A stretch of 64,000 nt of DNA from contig NC_134680.1 in NCBI RefSeq assembly GCF_024713945.1, forward strand, positions 563,001 to 627,000, given 5' to 3'. The stretch comes from Dermatophagoides farinae. Taxonomy: Eukaryota > Arthropoda > Arachnida > Sarcoptiformes > Pyroglyphidae. Of this stretch, positions 48,046-57,715 are shown in pieces. A program made the translations under genes and the position numbers. The stretch's first letter is position 1; the number at the start of each line of letters is the position of its first letter. The notes under the pieces were generated by a model. It searched no databases and was not told the origin of the DNA. It saw only the letters and a program-made list of their open reading frames with translations.

Positions 48046-50040
48046 ATGAAGAAAAATAACATGTCTACAAATTCATCTACAACGTTGATGATTGTTATCG
48101 GTAATCTACCTACGGATACAAATGTTGATGAAATACGTTCATTTTTATCGTCAATTAATGTTCAAATTCAATCAAATTGTGTTGGTGGTGGTGGTATACG
48201 AATAATTCCATCCATAGCTGCTAATAATGATGATCATGATTCATCATCATCATCATCAAAACAACAACAAATGAATGCCTATATAAATGTGGTTAGTGAA
48301 CAAGATATCATAATGGCCACTGAACAATGTGATAAAAAATTATTTCGAAACAAATATCCATTATCGATACGACGAACAATGAAAAAAGAAATCAATCAAA
48401 ATATATCACATTATATACGTGAAAATCTACATATGACATGTGAATGGATTGATTGTAATATGAAATTTCATGATCGATCATTATTTTTTAAACATATCAA
48501 TGAAACACATGTACCAACATTTTGGTCAAATCTAAATAACGGTAATGGCAATGGCATTGATAATGATGATGATGAAAATAAATCCAAATGTAAATGGCAT
48601 GGCTGTTATGATAATAATGAATTCATGGATTGTGAACATTTTCGGCTACATTTAAGTTTACATGGATTTCATAATCAATTGATGAATATTGGACAGCTTA
48701 TAATGAATATTACCGTACCACGGTTAACATGTTATATGGATAATCCAGCACGTAATGTAATAACGGAAACATGTCAAAAATTCATTTGCGGTTGGAACGG
48801 ATGCAATGCCGATTTTATGGATGGTGAAACATTTTTTCAACACGTTGATTATCATGCCATTGAAGATGTTCCGATACCAATAATGGCGAAAGAGAAATTG
48901 AAAAATGTTCGTTTCGCACGTTGCCAATGGATGGATTGTCAAGCAGCATTCAAACAAAAATTTTATCTAAAAATGCATCTACATTCACATACACAACGTA
49001 AAGTGGTTGCATGTCCAGTTTGTGGTGAATTATTCTCAACACGTATGGCATTTATTAATCATTGTTATCGCCAGGAAACACCGACAATTATTACGGCAAC
49101 AACAACAACAACAACAAATCAATCATTATCATCAACATCGATAATATGTGATAAAAGTAATGATGATGACCAAGAAGATTTTGTTGCAGTTGATTGTTTG
49201 GAAGATGATGATGAACATATTCTTACTATTGATGAAAATCATCGTGGTCAATCATCGATTGTGATACGACTAGCACCTAATATTAATCTACAAACTACAA
49301 ATGATCCATCCACCACCAATGCCACATCATCATCATCATCAAAATCCACTAATATGGATGAAATGAGTGAATCAATTTTATTGGTAAATTTTCCAATTAC
49401 CAATAATCAACAACAACAACAACAGCAAGAAGAAGAAATTATACGTGATTATCAATGTAAACATTGTACAAAATCATTTCATACATTAACATTGTTACGT
49501 GAACATGAAAATAAACATCTCAGAAAACATCATTGTCCATTTTGTAAATATAAAGCATGTCATAAATCACATCTGAAAGAACATATTCTATTTCGCCATT
49601 CGGATAAATATGATTATCAATGTCAATTTTGTAATCAATATTTTAAAAGCCGCCGTTTTCTACAAAGACATATTGAATCGCATAAAAGTGAGAAAAAAAT
49701 TCATCATTGTACATTTTGTGAACAAAAATTCACCACATTCTATACAATGAAACGACATATACGTATGAAACATTTGTTGGAAGAAATTATTTTTGAATGC
49801 CATTTATGTACGAAAAAATATAATCGTGGTAATAATTTATCCAGACATTTAATAGGTAAACATTGTTTGAAAGTAGCTAATGGTTGGACTGGTTTCGAAT
49901 ATGTGAAACAATCATCAACAATAATCAATGTTGATGATCATCAACAGCAACAGGATAAGGATCAATTATCGACAACGACAACAACAACATCGACCAAAAG
50001 GGATGTATATCGTATAAATCCATTGAGTTGTATTGAATAA
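48046..50040 (+). CDS. HINFP-like C2H2 zinc-finger protein with N-terminal RRM-like domain
   Basis: Single exon, 664 aa from MKKNNMSTNS; a start at 48061 is possible, and the frame upstream to 47896 is T-rich and unlikely to be coding. Residues about 10-115 look like an RRM: TLMIVIGNLPTDTNVDEIRS, then NAYINVVSEQDIIMATEQCD and YPLSIRR. Five fingers follow from residue 131 (HMTCEWIDCNMKFHDRS; ICGWNGCNADFMDGETFFQH; RCQWMDCQAAFKQKFYLKMH), spaced as in histone H4 transcription factor HINFP. After a Ser/Thr/Asp-rich insert come five more (YQCKHCTKSFHTLTLLREH to CTKKYNRGNNLSRHLIGKH). The C-terminal block after the last finger (GWTGFEYV, KRDVYRINPLSCIE) also matches HINFP. The known role is activation of histone H4 transcription. 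The RRM is unusual for this family. Confidence 0.8.
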   Translation: MKKNNMSTNSSTTLMIVIGNLPTDTNVDEIRSFLSSINVQIQSNCVGGGGIRIIPSIAANNDDHDSSSSSSKQQQMNAYINVVSEQDIIMATEQCDKKLFRNKYPLSIRRTMKKEINQNISHYIRENLHMTCEWIDCNMKFHDRSLFFKHINETHVPTFWSNLNNGNGNGIDNDDDENKSKCKWHGCYDNNEFMDCEHFRLHLSLHGFHNQLMNIGQLIMNITVPRLTCYMDNPARNVITETCQKFICGWNGCNADFMDGETFFQHVDYHAIEDVPIPIMAKEKLKNVRFARCQWMDCQAAFKQKFYLKMHLHSHTQRKVVACPVCGELFSTRMAFINHCYRQETPTIITATTTTTTNQSLSSTSIICDKSNDDDQEDFVAVDCLEDDDEHILTIDENHRGQSSIVIRLAPNINLQTTNDPSTTNATSSSSSKSTNMDEMSESILLVNFPITNNQQQQQQQEEEIIRDYQCKHCTKSFHTLTLLREHENKHLRKHHCPFCKYKACHKSHLKEHILFRHSDKYDYQCQFCNQYFKSRRFLQRHIESHKSEKKIHHCTFCEQKFTTFYTMKRHIRMKHLLEEIIFECHLCTKKYNRGNNLSRHLIGKHCLKVANGWTGFEYVKQSSTIINVDDHQQQQDKDQLSTTTTTTSTKRDVYRINPLSCIE

Positions 50041-50523
50041 TCGATAGTGGGCATTCGAAGAAGAAAAAAAATTCAAATGTCAATCATAAACAGCGATCAT
50101 ACATGATTACAAGACACATGATACTATTACGATGATAATTCCATCAATTATTTTCATAGACCACATGGATTGATTGAAATGTAACACTGATTGATATTGC
50201 GGATTATGATTAAGTAATAAATGATGATTGTTTGATAACCTCCCATGGTTGTTTTTTTTTCGATTGATCTGATTGATTGATTTGATTTTTCAAGTACTCT
50301 GTTTTGATCTCTGTGTGACATGGATTTTTTTTTAGATTTTCCAAATTGATATTATTGGCACCTGGCGACAACGACAACAACAATGTAACATTTAAAATGA
50401 TGAACTGATTTCATTTCTGGTATACATTATTATGGTGAGCATTATTACCTTGGTTACACACTGATAATTAATTTTTTTTTGTAATCGATCGCAATTCGAT
50501 ATCATCGCCAATTTTTATTTTGC
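50041..50523. other. Intergenic region
   Basis: AT-rich spacer with AATAAA for the upstream gene near 50217; nothing else recognised. Confidence 0.5.
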
Positions 50524-50531
50524 TATAAATA
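50524..50531 (+). promoter_or_regulatory. TATA box of the TIL inhibitor gene
   Basis: TATAAATA lies 100 bp upstream of the ATG at 50624. Confidence 0.6.
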
Positions 50532-50623
50532 GGCCAAATCATCAATCCTAGGATCTCAATCCAAATTGAACATTTCTTTTTCTACTGCAAAAAAAACTGA
50601 AATCAAAATCAAAATCCAAAAAA

Positions 50624-50991
50624 ATGAACATGAAAATTGCTACCATTTTGATTGTCACCTTGTTCGTTGCCATCACAGTGGCCGATCCAATTCAACGTAA
50701 GTTGTCAATTTTTTTTCGTCTTCTTTGATTCTTGAACACAAACATTTCTAACTTCTTGATTGTTTTTGGTCATTTTTAGAAACCTGTCATGATAATGAAG
50801 AATGGAAAGAATGTGGAACAAAATGTCCGGATACATGTCTGAATCGTGATATTAAAAATCGTGCCTGCATTAAAATGTGTGTTACCGGTTGTTTCTGTCG
50901 CGATGGTTTCATTCGTTTAGGTTATGATATGACCGGCGGTATTGGCCATTGTGTACCAGTGGATTATTGTGATCTGATACCACGAAAATAG
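50624..50991 (+). CDS. Secreted single-domain TIL protease inhibitor
   Basis: Exons 50624-50696 and 50780-50991 with an 83-bp phase-1 intron, 94 aa. The signal peptide (MNMKIATILIVTLFVAITVA, then DPIQQ) is followed by one trypsin-inhibitor-like domain with all ten cysteines: TCHDNEEWKECGTKCPDTC, ACIKMCVTGCFC, DGFIRLG, GHCVPVDYC. The sequence ends LIPRK. The predicted reactive loop lies between Cys5 and Cys6 (ACIKMC). TIL proteins inhibit serine proteases and act in haemolymph, saliva or gut. It lies just upstream of the Trp-rich peptide pair. AATAAA is about 45 bp past the stop. Confidence 0.88.
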
Positions 50992-51190
50992 ATTGTTGTT
51001 GTTGATGATGATGATGATGATCCGAGAATTTTCAAAAATAAAAATTTTTTTATGAAAAAAAACAAACATGAAAATGAATGATTTATTGTCATTGAGATTA
51101 CTTACTTCTTGTCGTTATTTTTTTTTTGTCAGATGTGGATTATCATCATCTGATGTAAACGGGGGTATTTAAAATTGTCGCCAAATTATG

Positions 51191-51198
51191 TATAAAAA
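51191..51198 (+). promoter_or_regulatory. TATA box of Trp-rich peptide gene A
   Basis: TATAAAAA lies 86 bp upstream of the ATG at 51277. Confidence 0.6.
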
Positions 51199-51276
51199 TC
51201 GTCGGTAATTTTATTTTTCTGACGGCAATGTTGATGGTTTTTTTTCGCAATTTTTACATTTAGAAAAAGTAAAACA

Positions 51277-51714
51277 ATGAAAATGATCAAATTATTATTC
51301 ATTGTAATGATCATCATATTGATCATCATTATTGATTGTCATTCTGTAATTGGTAAATTTTAACTTGAAAAATTTTGAATTTTCTTTATTTATAAAAAAA
51401 AAATTTTCATCATTACAGCTTCATCGAATGTCAGCAGCAGCAGCAGCAGCAGCTACAATTCTGATGAAAAATCAAACAAATCGAATGTTATTCCGTATAC
51501 ATCATTCACAAATGACAAGACAACGGTAATGAAATCGAACGAAAGTGAATATTATTCACATACAATATCGATCAATGATGATGATGATGATGGTGTGTCA
51601 GAAGAATTTTTGACACCTAAAGCACAAGGTTTTTGGGGTTGGATTTCGGATTGTATTGTAAAAGGATGGAATTGGTTAATTGATAAAGTGAAAAAATTAA
51701 TTAATAAAATGTGA
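51277..51714 (+). CDS. Secreted Trp-rich amphipathic peptide precursor A
   Basis: Exons 51277-51352 and 51419-51714 with a 66-bp phase-1 intron, 123 aa. A very hydrophobic leader (KLLFIVMIIILIIIIDC) is followed by an Ala/Ser junction and Ser tract. A KSNVIP box comes next, then an acidic pro-region (INDDDDDGVSEEFLTPKAQG). The C-terminus is amphipathic and Trp/Lys-rich: GFWGWISDCIVKGWNWLIDK followed by VKKLINKM. Acidic pro-region plus cationic Trp-rich helix is the usual build of membrane-active antimicrobial or venom peptide precursors. It shares the intron position, KSNVIP box, EEF-x-(T/S)P-x-AQG box and KGWNWL core with gene B at 52554. I recognise no described family. Confidence 0.75.
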
Positions 51715-51723
51715 TTATTTTAA

Positions 51724-52161
51724 TCAATAATGATGATGATGATGATTTTGATGATGACTAAAAAATAATAAATGATCCTGTAATTCATGAACAATTTGTT
51801 TTAAATCATAATCATTTGTTGATCGGATATTATATTGTATAAAATGTATCCAACGGCGACATAATGGACATTTTTTATGTCTCATACGTGTCCATTCTTG
51901 GATACAATCCCAACAGAATGTATGATGACAATCATAAACAATTGCTTTGTTGATTATATTACCAAAACATATGCAACAATTGTCCGGTTGTTGTTGTTGT
52001 TGTTGTTGCGATATTTGGCGACTATTTTCATTCAATTCATGTCTTTGACCATTATTATTACTGTTGTTGTCAATATTCATTTTTTGCTGCTGCTGCTGTC
52101 GATTCATAATCAAAAAAATTTTTTTTTTTTCATTCAATTGGCCCACACATTTTGACAACAT
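51724..52161 (-). CDS. TOPORS-like RING-HC protein
   Basis: Single exon, 145 aa, or 127 aa if it starts at the internal MNRQQQQQ (52107). A Gln/Asn-rich N-terminus precedes one C3HC4 RING: CCICFGNIINKAIVYDCHHT, FCWDCIQEW, KKCPLCRRWI. The stretch after it (FIQYNIRSTNDYDLKQIV) resembles the segment following the TOPORS RING. The stop follows a poly-His tail (HHHHHY). It is much shorter than full TOPORS, lacking the SR-rich body. It probably acts as an E3 ubiquitin ligase. It lies tail-to-tail with peptide gene A, the stop codons being only 9 bp apart. Confidence 0.75.
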   Translation of the reverse strand: MLSKCVGQLNEKKKIFLIMNRQQQQQKMNIDNNSNNNGQRHELNENSRQISQQQQQQQPDNCCICFGNIINKAIVYDCHHTFCWDCIQEWTRMRHKKCPLCRRWIHFIQYNIRSTNDYDLKQIVHELQDHLLFFSHHQNHHHHHY

Positions 52162-52439
52162 TTATAATCCACATTGTATTGTATTGTTTTTCACATTAAT
52201 TTAATTCCATTTTTCAAGAAAAAAAAACGCTAAAAATAACAGCAACAATAGCAACATTTGGATTGTTGTAAAATGGGTGGCAAGAAACGAAAATTGATGG
52301 TAATTAATGGGAAATAAATAAACAAACAAACAAAAACCTGTCAAATTTTATGGTCATCATCAATGATGGACGGATTATCCCAAAATGTGACATAAATGGT
52401 GTAATATCTGTTAAACCACAACAATAAAACAACAATATG

Positions 52440-52447
52440 TATAAAAG
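52440..52447 (+). promoter_or_regulatory. TATA box of Trp-rich peptide gene B
   Basis: TATAAAAG lies 114 bp upstream of the ATG at 52554. Confidence 0.6.
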
Positions 52448-52553
52448 CCAATGTCAATGGTACAAATAATCATTCATTTAGTTGTTATATATCGAAAACC
52501 TTGACATTGTTTTGTTGTTTGTTACCTGTTTCAGTTTTTTTTCTGGCCCAAAA

Positions 52554-53281
52554 ATGAAAATTTTTTCATCATTTATTTTGATTGCTTTTTTGGCCACAAA
52601 CACCGTAAACGTTAATGGTGGTCGTATTGTTTTGAAAACAAACAACGGTAATTGAAATCTGATTTATTTTTTCCTTGTCTAATTAATTTGTTTATCATTG
52701 TCATTTATTAATTATTAGCATCATCATCATCATCATCATCACAATCGATTGTTCATCATAAACATGATGATCATGATGTTCATTCAATTAAATCGAATGT
52801 TATACCGGACATGTCAATGTATACAACATTATCATTATCTAATTATGACAATAATCGATACAATGAAAAGCCTGAATATCGTATTCCTGGATTACAAAAT
52901 GGTTCGAAAATCAATCATCAAAAATTAAACGAATCATCATCATTTGAAAATCGTCTATTTGGCAATGGACATGGACATTATATTACAATTGGTAATGTAT
53001 CGGTACCAGAGGAATTTTTCTCACCAGAAGCACAAGGTCTCTGGGATTGGATTAAAAAAGGATGGAATTGGCTAACTGGTGGTGGTGGTGGTGATGATAA
53101 TAAATCTCAAAAAATTGAAAATCACATCCATAACGATAATAAAAACATTATACAAAACAATAATAACAAAGATCAAGGTGGCAATAATAATGGACAAGAT
53201 AATAATGGTCATAATCTAATCAATAGCAATCAAATTCCATTTATCAATAATATTATCAACATTAGTTTGGCAAAAAAATGA
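52554..53281 (+). CDS. Secreted Trp-rich amphipathic peptide precursor B
   Basis: Exons 52554-52647 and 52719-53281 with a 71-bp phase-1 intron, 218 aa. A signal peptide (MKIFSSFILIAFLATNTVNV) is followed by an Ala/Ser tract at the exon junction, a His/Asp stretch and a KSNVIP box. A longer pro-region follows, then EEFFSPEAQGLWDWIKKGWN continuing into WL and five Gly. Unlike gene A, an Asn/Asp/Gln-rich extension of about 65 residues comes after the Trp core (NNNKDQGGNNNGQDNNG), ending in a short hydrophobic stretch. It is a clear paralogue of A. It may be a precursor whose active piece is the Trp segment, or a Gly/Asn-rich secreted structural protein. Confidence 0.75.
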
Positions 53282-54010
53282 AACAAAAAAAAAAATCTCC
53301 ATTGAAAACACACCCAAACACAAAAATGATCAAAAAAAAAAAATTTAAAAACATACATCCTATATGAATGGATCTAATCTATTGAATGAAAAAGAAAAAA
53401 AAATAAAGACAGCAGTTGTTGTTGTTGTTGTTTAAAGCAGCAGCAGCAGCAAAACAATTTGTTCGAATTTTATTTATCGGCTCAGTATGATGATGATGAT
53501 TAGCGTGTGTATTTTTTTTTTCTTTTACAATAATTTTTTCATTTTTTCAAAGAAAAAACGCTATTCTAAATTCGAATTTTATGGTTAATAATTTATCATT
53601 TGACTTTTAAAACAACCTGAATTGACCTACGAGATTCACTGTTCTGTTCTGTTTGTTGAATGAACATATATATTATATATTCTCTAATTTTATTGTCGTC
53701 ATCATCATTTTTTTTTCTTCATTTGATGATTATAAATTCCGTGTAAAAATTATATGATTGATTTGAGATTTTTTTTTTTTTGGTTTTTGCTGCTAACCAC
53801 TTTTTGATCATTATCTTTTATCAACATAGTAACAAGTTATTGTTTCTTTGGGAGTTTTTTTTTTTTTGGTTTTGTTCCATTTTTTTTTTAATATTTAATG
53901 ATGCTGCTCATGACGGCACATCAGTGGTCTAAAAAACGGACTATTTCATCGCCATAAATCTGGACATTGATTGATTTTATGATACGAGAAAAAAAAATAA
54001 ATTCGAAAAA
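53282..54010. other. Intergenic region
   Basis: A- and T-rich spacer with an AATAAA near 53402 and (GTT)n. Nothing else recognised. Confidence 0.5.
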
Positions 54011-57000
54011 ATGAAGATTGAACAATCCATTCAAAAACTTAATATTAATAGTACAAATTCAACGACAACAATGACGACGATGGCATCGTCTACATCACCA
54101 CCATCAACATCGTCATTATATACATATAATGATGTAACATCACAACAACAACAGCAACAACCAATTCATTGGAATCCGAATCCATTTCAACAACAACATT
54201 GGCAAACAACAAATCTAGTTCCAACACATTATCCACCTCTTCAACATCAGAATAATTTTCAAGCACAATCATTTTTTATTCAACATCAAGGAATTTTTCC
54301 ACAATCACCACCAATACCACCGCCACCGCCGCCAACATTTTTGATTGGTACAATGCCCATGATTAATCATCAATCGATTGTGCCACCATCATCATCATCA
54401 TCATCACAGCATCATCATCAGCAACAACAACAACAACAATCAGCATTTAATAATCAATTTTATGATAAAAATTATCCAGAAATGCCTATGGTGAATAATT
54501 CGAATTATGAATTGCAACAACAATTATCGAATTTTTCAATTAACAATAATTATAATATGAATGATGATGATCATATACAACGGCCACAGCAACAACAGCA
54601 TTCGCAACAATTTAATCGATCCACAGCAACAACAACAACAACAACAAATGAATTGTTGAATAATAAATCAATGGATCAAAAGCGATTACCAACAAATAAT
54701 AATAGTCGTAAACCTAATTGGACAAAAATAAATGTAAATGATTTATTTGAAATGTCTAAACCAAATTTTAGAAATAATAGAAGATTATTAAATGATGATC
54801 ATCATCATGCATTATTGCCAACACCATCAACGGCGACTACGGCTACGAATAGTATACATCATCAATATTTTAATAATACAAACACATCTGGTGGTGATTT
54901 TGGTGGCGGTACTAATAATGATCGTAAAAATGTGAATAAAAATCGTCAAAAAAGATTGTTTATGAATAAAGATGATGAAAATCGATTGAAATTTAACAAT
55001 GAAGAACCACGACGACAACAACAACAACAACAGCAAGAACAACAAGAAGAACAATTGAAACGTTTAAAATTAAATCGATTAGAAGATAAACATTTGGAGA
55101 ATATTTTAGCAAAATTTGGTCATGATCTAATTGAAACTGAATGTCATATACAACGAATAATTTCATCATATTCACAGCGTACATGTACATATCTTTATTC
55201 AATTATTTGGATATATTTTGAACATCTTGAACAACGATTAAATTTTCATCATGATAATAATGATCCAAATACATTATCATATACAGACTTATTAGATGGC
55301 CGTCAATATCAATATACGGATTTTTGTTCATATGGAAAAAGATTTCAAATTTTTCTTAACCATTCAAATTGGTTTAAACCAATTGAATTGGAACAATTTC
55401 TATGTCTTATAAAACATTATGAAAAATTACATCCAAAAGATATATTGGAATTTCGTCAATATTTGTTGCATCTACGATTACAATTACAACGAAATAATAG
55501 AAATAATAATAATAATAATTACTTTAATCGTTCAATAAAATTAAATTATTCGATTGATTATCGTTCGGTTACATATGAAACATTTGATCAAAGGTAAGTG
55601 AAATTATCGATTTTTGTTTGTTCTATTGATAATAATAATTCTTCCATTTCTTCAGAATGCTTTATAACAACGTGATTCAATTGAATGGTTTCAAAGAAAA
55701 ATTCAATGAATTTAATTCCACATATTCATTATCGAAAGAATCACGTTCACATATGATGAAATTTGTACAAATGTTTGAACAAATGCTGTACACTCATTTT
55801 GAACAATTTCGACCTCGTGTACATACATTTGGATCCATTTCCAATGGCCTCGGTACATCGAATTCGGATTTTGATCTTTTCATACAATTTGAAAAGATCA
55901 ATGCAGATATATTGGATTTTCATACATCAATGATGGCATTAGAAGTGATTGAAAAGCTGATGAAAATTGAATTTGGTCTACAATTACGTAATGATCAATC
56001 AACAATCATACATAGTCGTCGTTGTCCAATAATTAAATTGAATTTTCATCAATGTTTACGACATTTGAAATTGGAAATGCCTAGGCAGCAGCAAATGAGA
56101 ATGGAATTTACAAAATGTGATATAAGTATAGTTTCAATGTATGGTGTACATAATAGCCGTTTATTGAATTTTTTCACCCGATATGATCGACGTTTCTATG
56201 AGCTAACAATGGCATTGAAATATTGGGCCAAAACCAATGAATTGATATCGACACATATGTTCTCCACATATGCATTCACAATGTTGATTGTATTTTTTCT
56301 ACAGCAACAAGATCCACCAATTCTGCCTACCGTTGGTTATTTGAATCGTTTGGCTAAAAAATCGAAAAATTCCAAAAAACAAATCCTTCATAGATGGGAT
56401 TTTAATTTCTATGATGATGATATCGAATTGATTGGTAGAAGCAAAAATCGAAAATCGACGCCATCATTGTTTGTTGAATTTTTCAAGTAAGTTTCTCTCA
56501 TCATTGAATGTTTACAATTAATTATGATTAAAATTTCCAAATATCAAGGTATTACAATGAATTCAATTTTTTCCTAAACGCCATAAGACCACGGCAAGGT
56601 GTTCACATCAATAAATACAAATTAGCCGCAGAAAAAGAAATAAATAATTTCCACACGTTCAATATGTCATCATTTTTTTGTATTGAAGATCCATTTGTTT
56701 TGGATCATAATGTTGCATATAATGTACGAACAAGGAATGTACATCGATTTTTTGTTTGTCTAAAAACGGTTGCTGATCGTATTGATGAAAATAATTGTCT
56801 GGATATATTGTTGGAGAAACAATTATCATGGGATCAGAATCCAGATATATTTCCACCATGTAATCTATATCGATATGAATTAATATTGAATGAAGATGAT
56901 TGTCAATATGAATTACGACAACGAAAAAAATCATTAAAAACATTTAATGATGTGGATCAAATGTGGCAATTGATAATGAAATTTTTCCATCATATCATTG

Positions 57001-57497
57001 ATCAATTATTGACAAATTATTTTTTCATGCCAACATTCACATTGAATTTATCACAACATGATCATATGATTAGCTGTCATCCACATTGGCCAACATTGGA
57101 CAAAATTATTCATTCACAACATTGGCAACAATTAAGTCAATTTGTACAGAGTAAAACACCTGGATCAATCGATTTGTTAAGATGTTTTCGTAAACGATTC
57201 CGTAAAGAACTAAATGAATTTGAAAATCAAAGAGCCAACAACAACACCATAAACAATTCTGATGATGATAATGATGACAATGAAGAATGGTTCAATATTT
57301 CATATTCATATCGTCCAGGTGATTCAAATAATTTTGCCAATTTCAATGTACAAGCTGTACGTTCATCAACATTTGCCGTACTGGATGTGGTTATTGCAAC
57401 ATTACAAACATTTTTTCATGCTATTGATCGTTCAGATCCAATGGAAACATTTGGACAATGTTATCATAGATTTCTATTGAATGCAGACGATGATTAA
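54011..57497 (+). CDS. TUT1: TUT1-like terminal nucleotidyltransferase
   Basis: Exons 54011-55593, 55656-56486 and 56549-57497, 1120 aa, with 62-bp introns. The first 360 residues are Gln/Asn/Ser/Pro-rich and disordered. The DNA polymerase beta-like catalytic core has HTFGSISNGLGTSNSDFDLF near residue 584 (the GS and the first two catalytic Asp). The third catalytic Asp is in KCDISIVSMYGVHNSRLL near 682, and the core continues LALKYWAKTNELISTHM and IVFFLQQQDPPILPTV. The PAP-associated domain has SLFVEFFKYYNEFNF and IEDPFVLDHNVAYNVRTR, close to human TUT1 (U6 uridylyl/poly(A) polymerase). The usual N-terminal zinc finger and RRM are not visible. It is probably a nuclear RNA 3'-end tailing enzyme. 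Convergent with Cactin. Confidence 0.85.
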
Positions 57498-57715
57498 TTG
57501 GGACTTATATATATATATATATATATTTTTTTTGTTCAATTTTGCTCACTAAACACACAAACATTGACACACACACACACACGACTGAATGAATCTGCAT
57601 GAAAATTAATTTATTATATATATCATTCATATGTTCAAAATGTTGTGATTTTTAATTGTATGAATTGTATGGATTTTTTTTTAATTAATAAAAATTAATA
57701 TACGAAAAAAAACCA

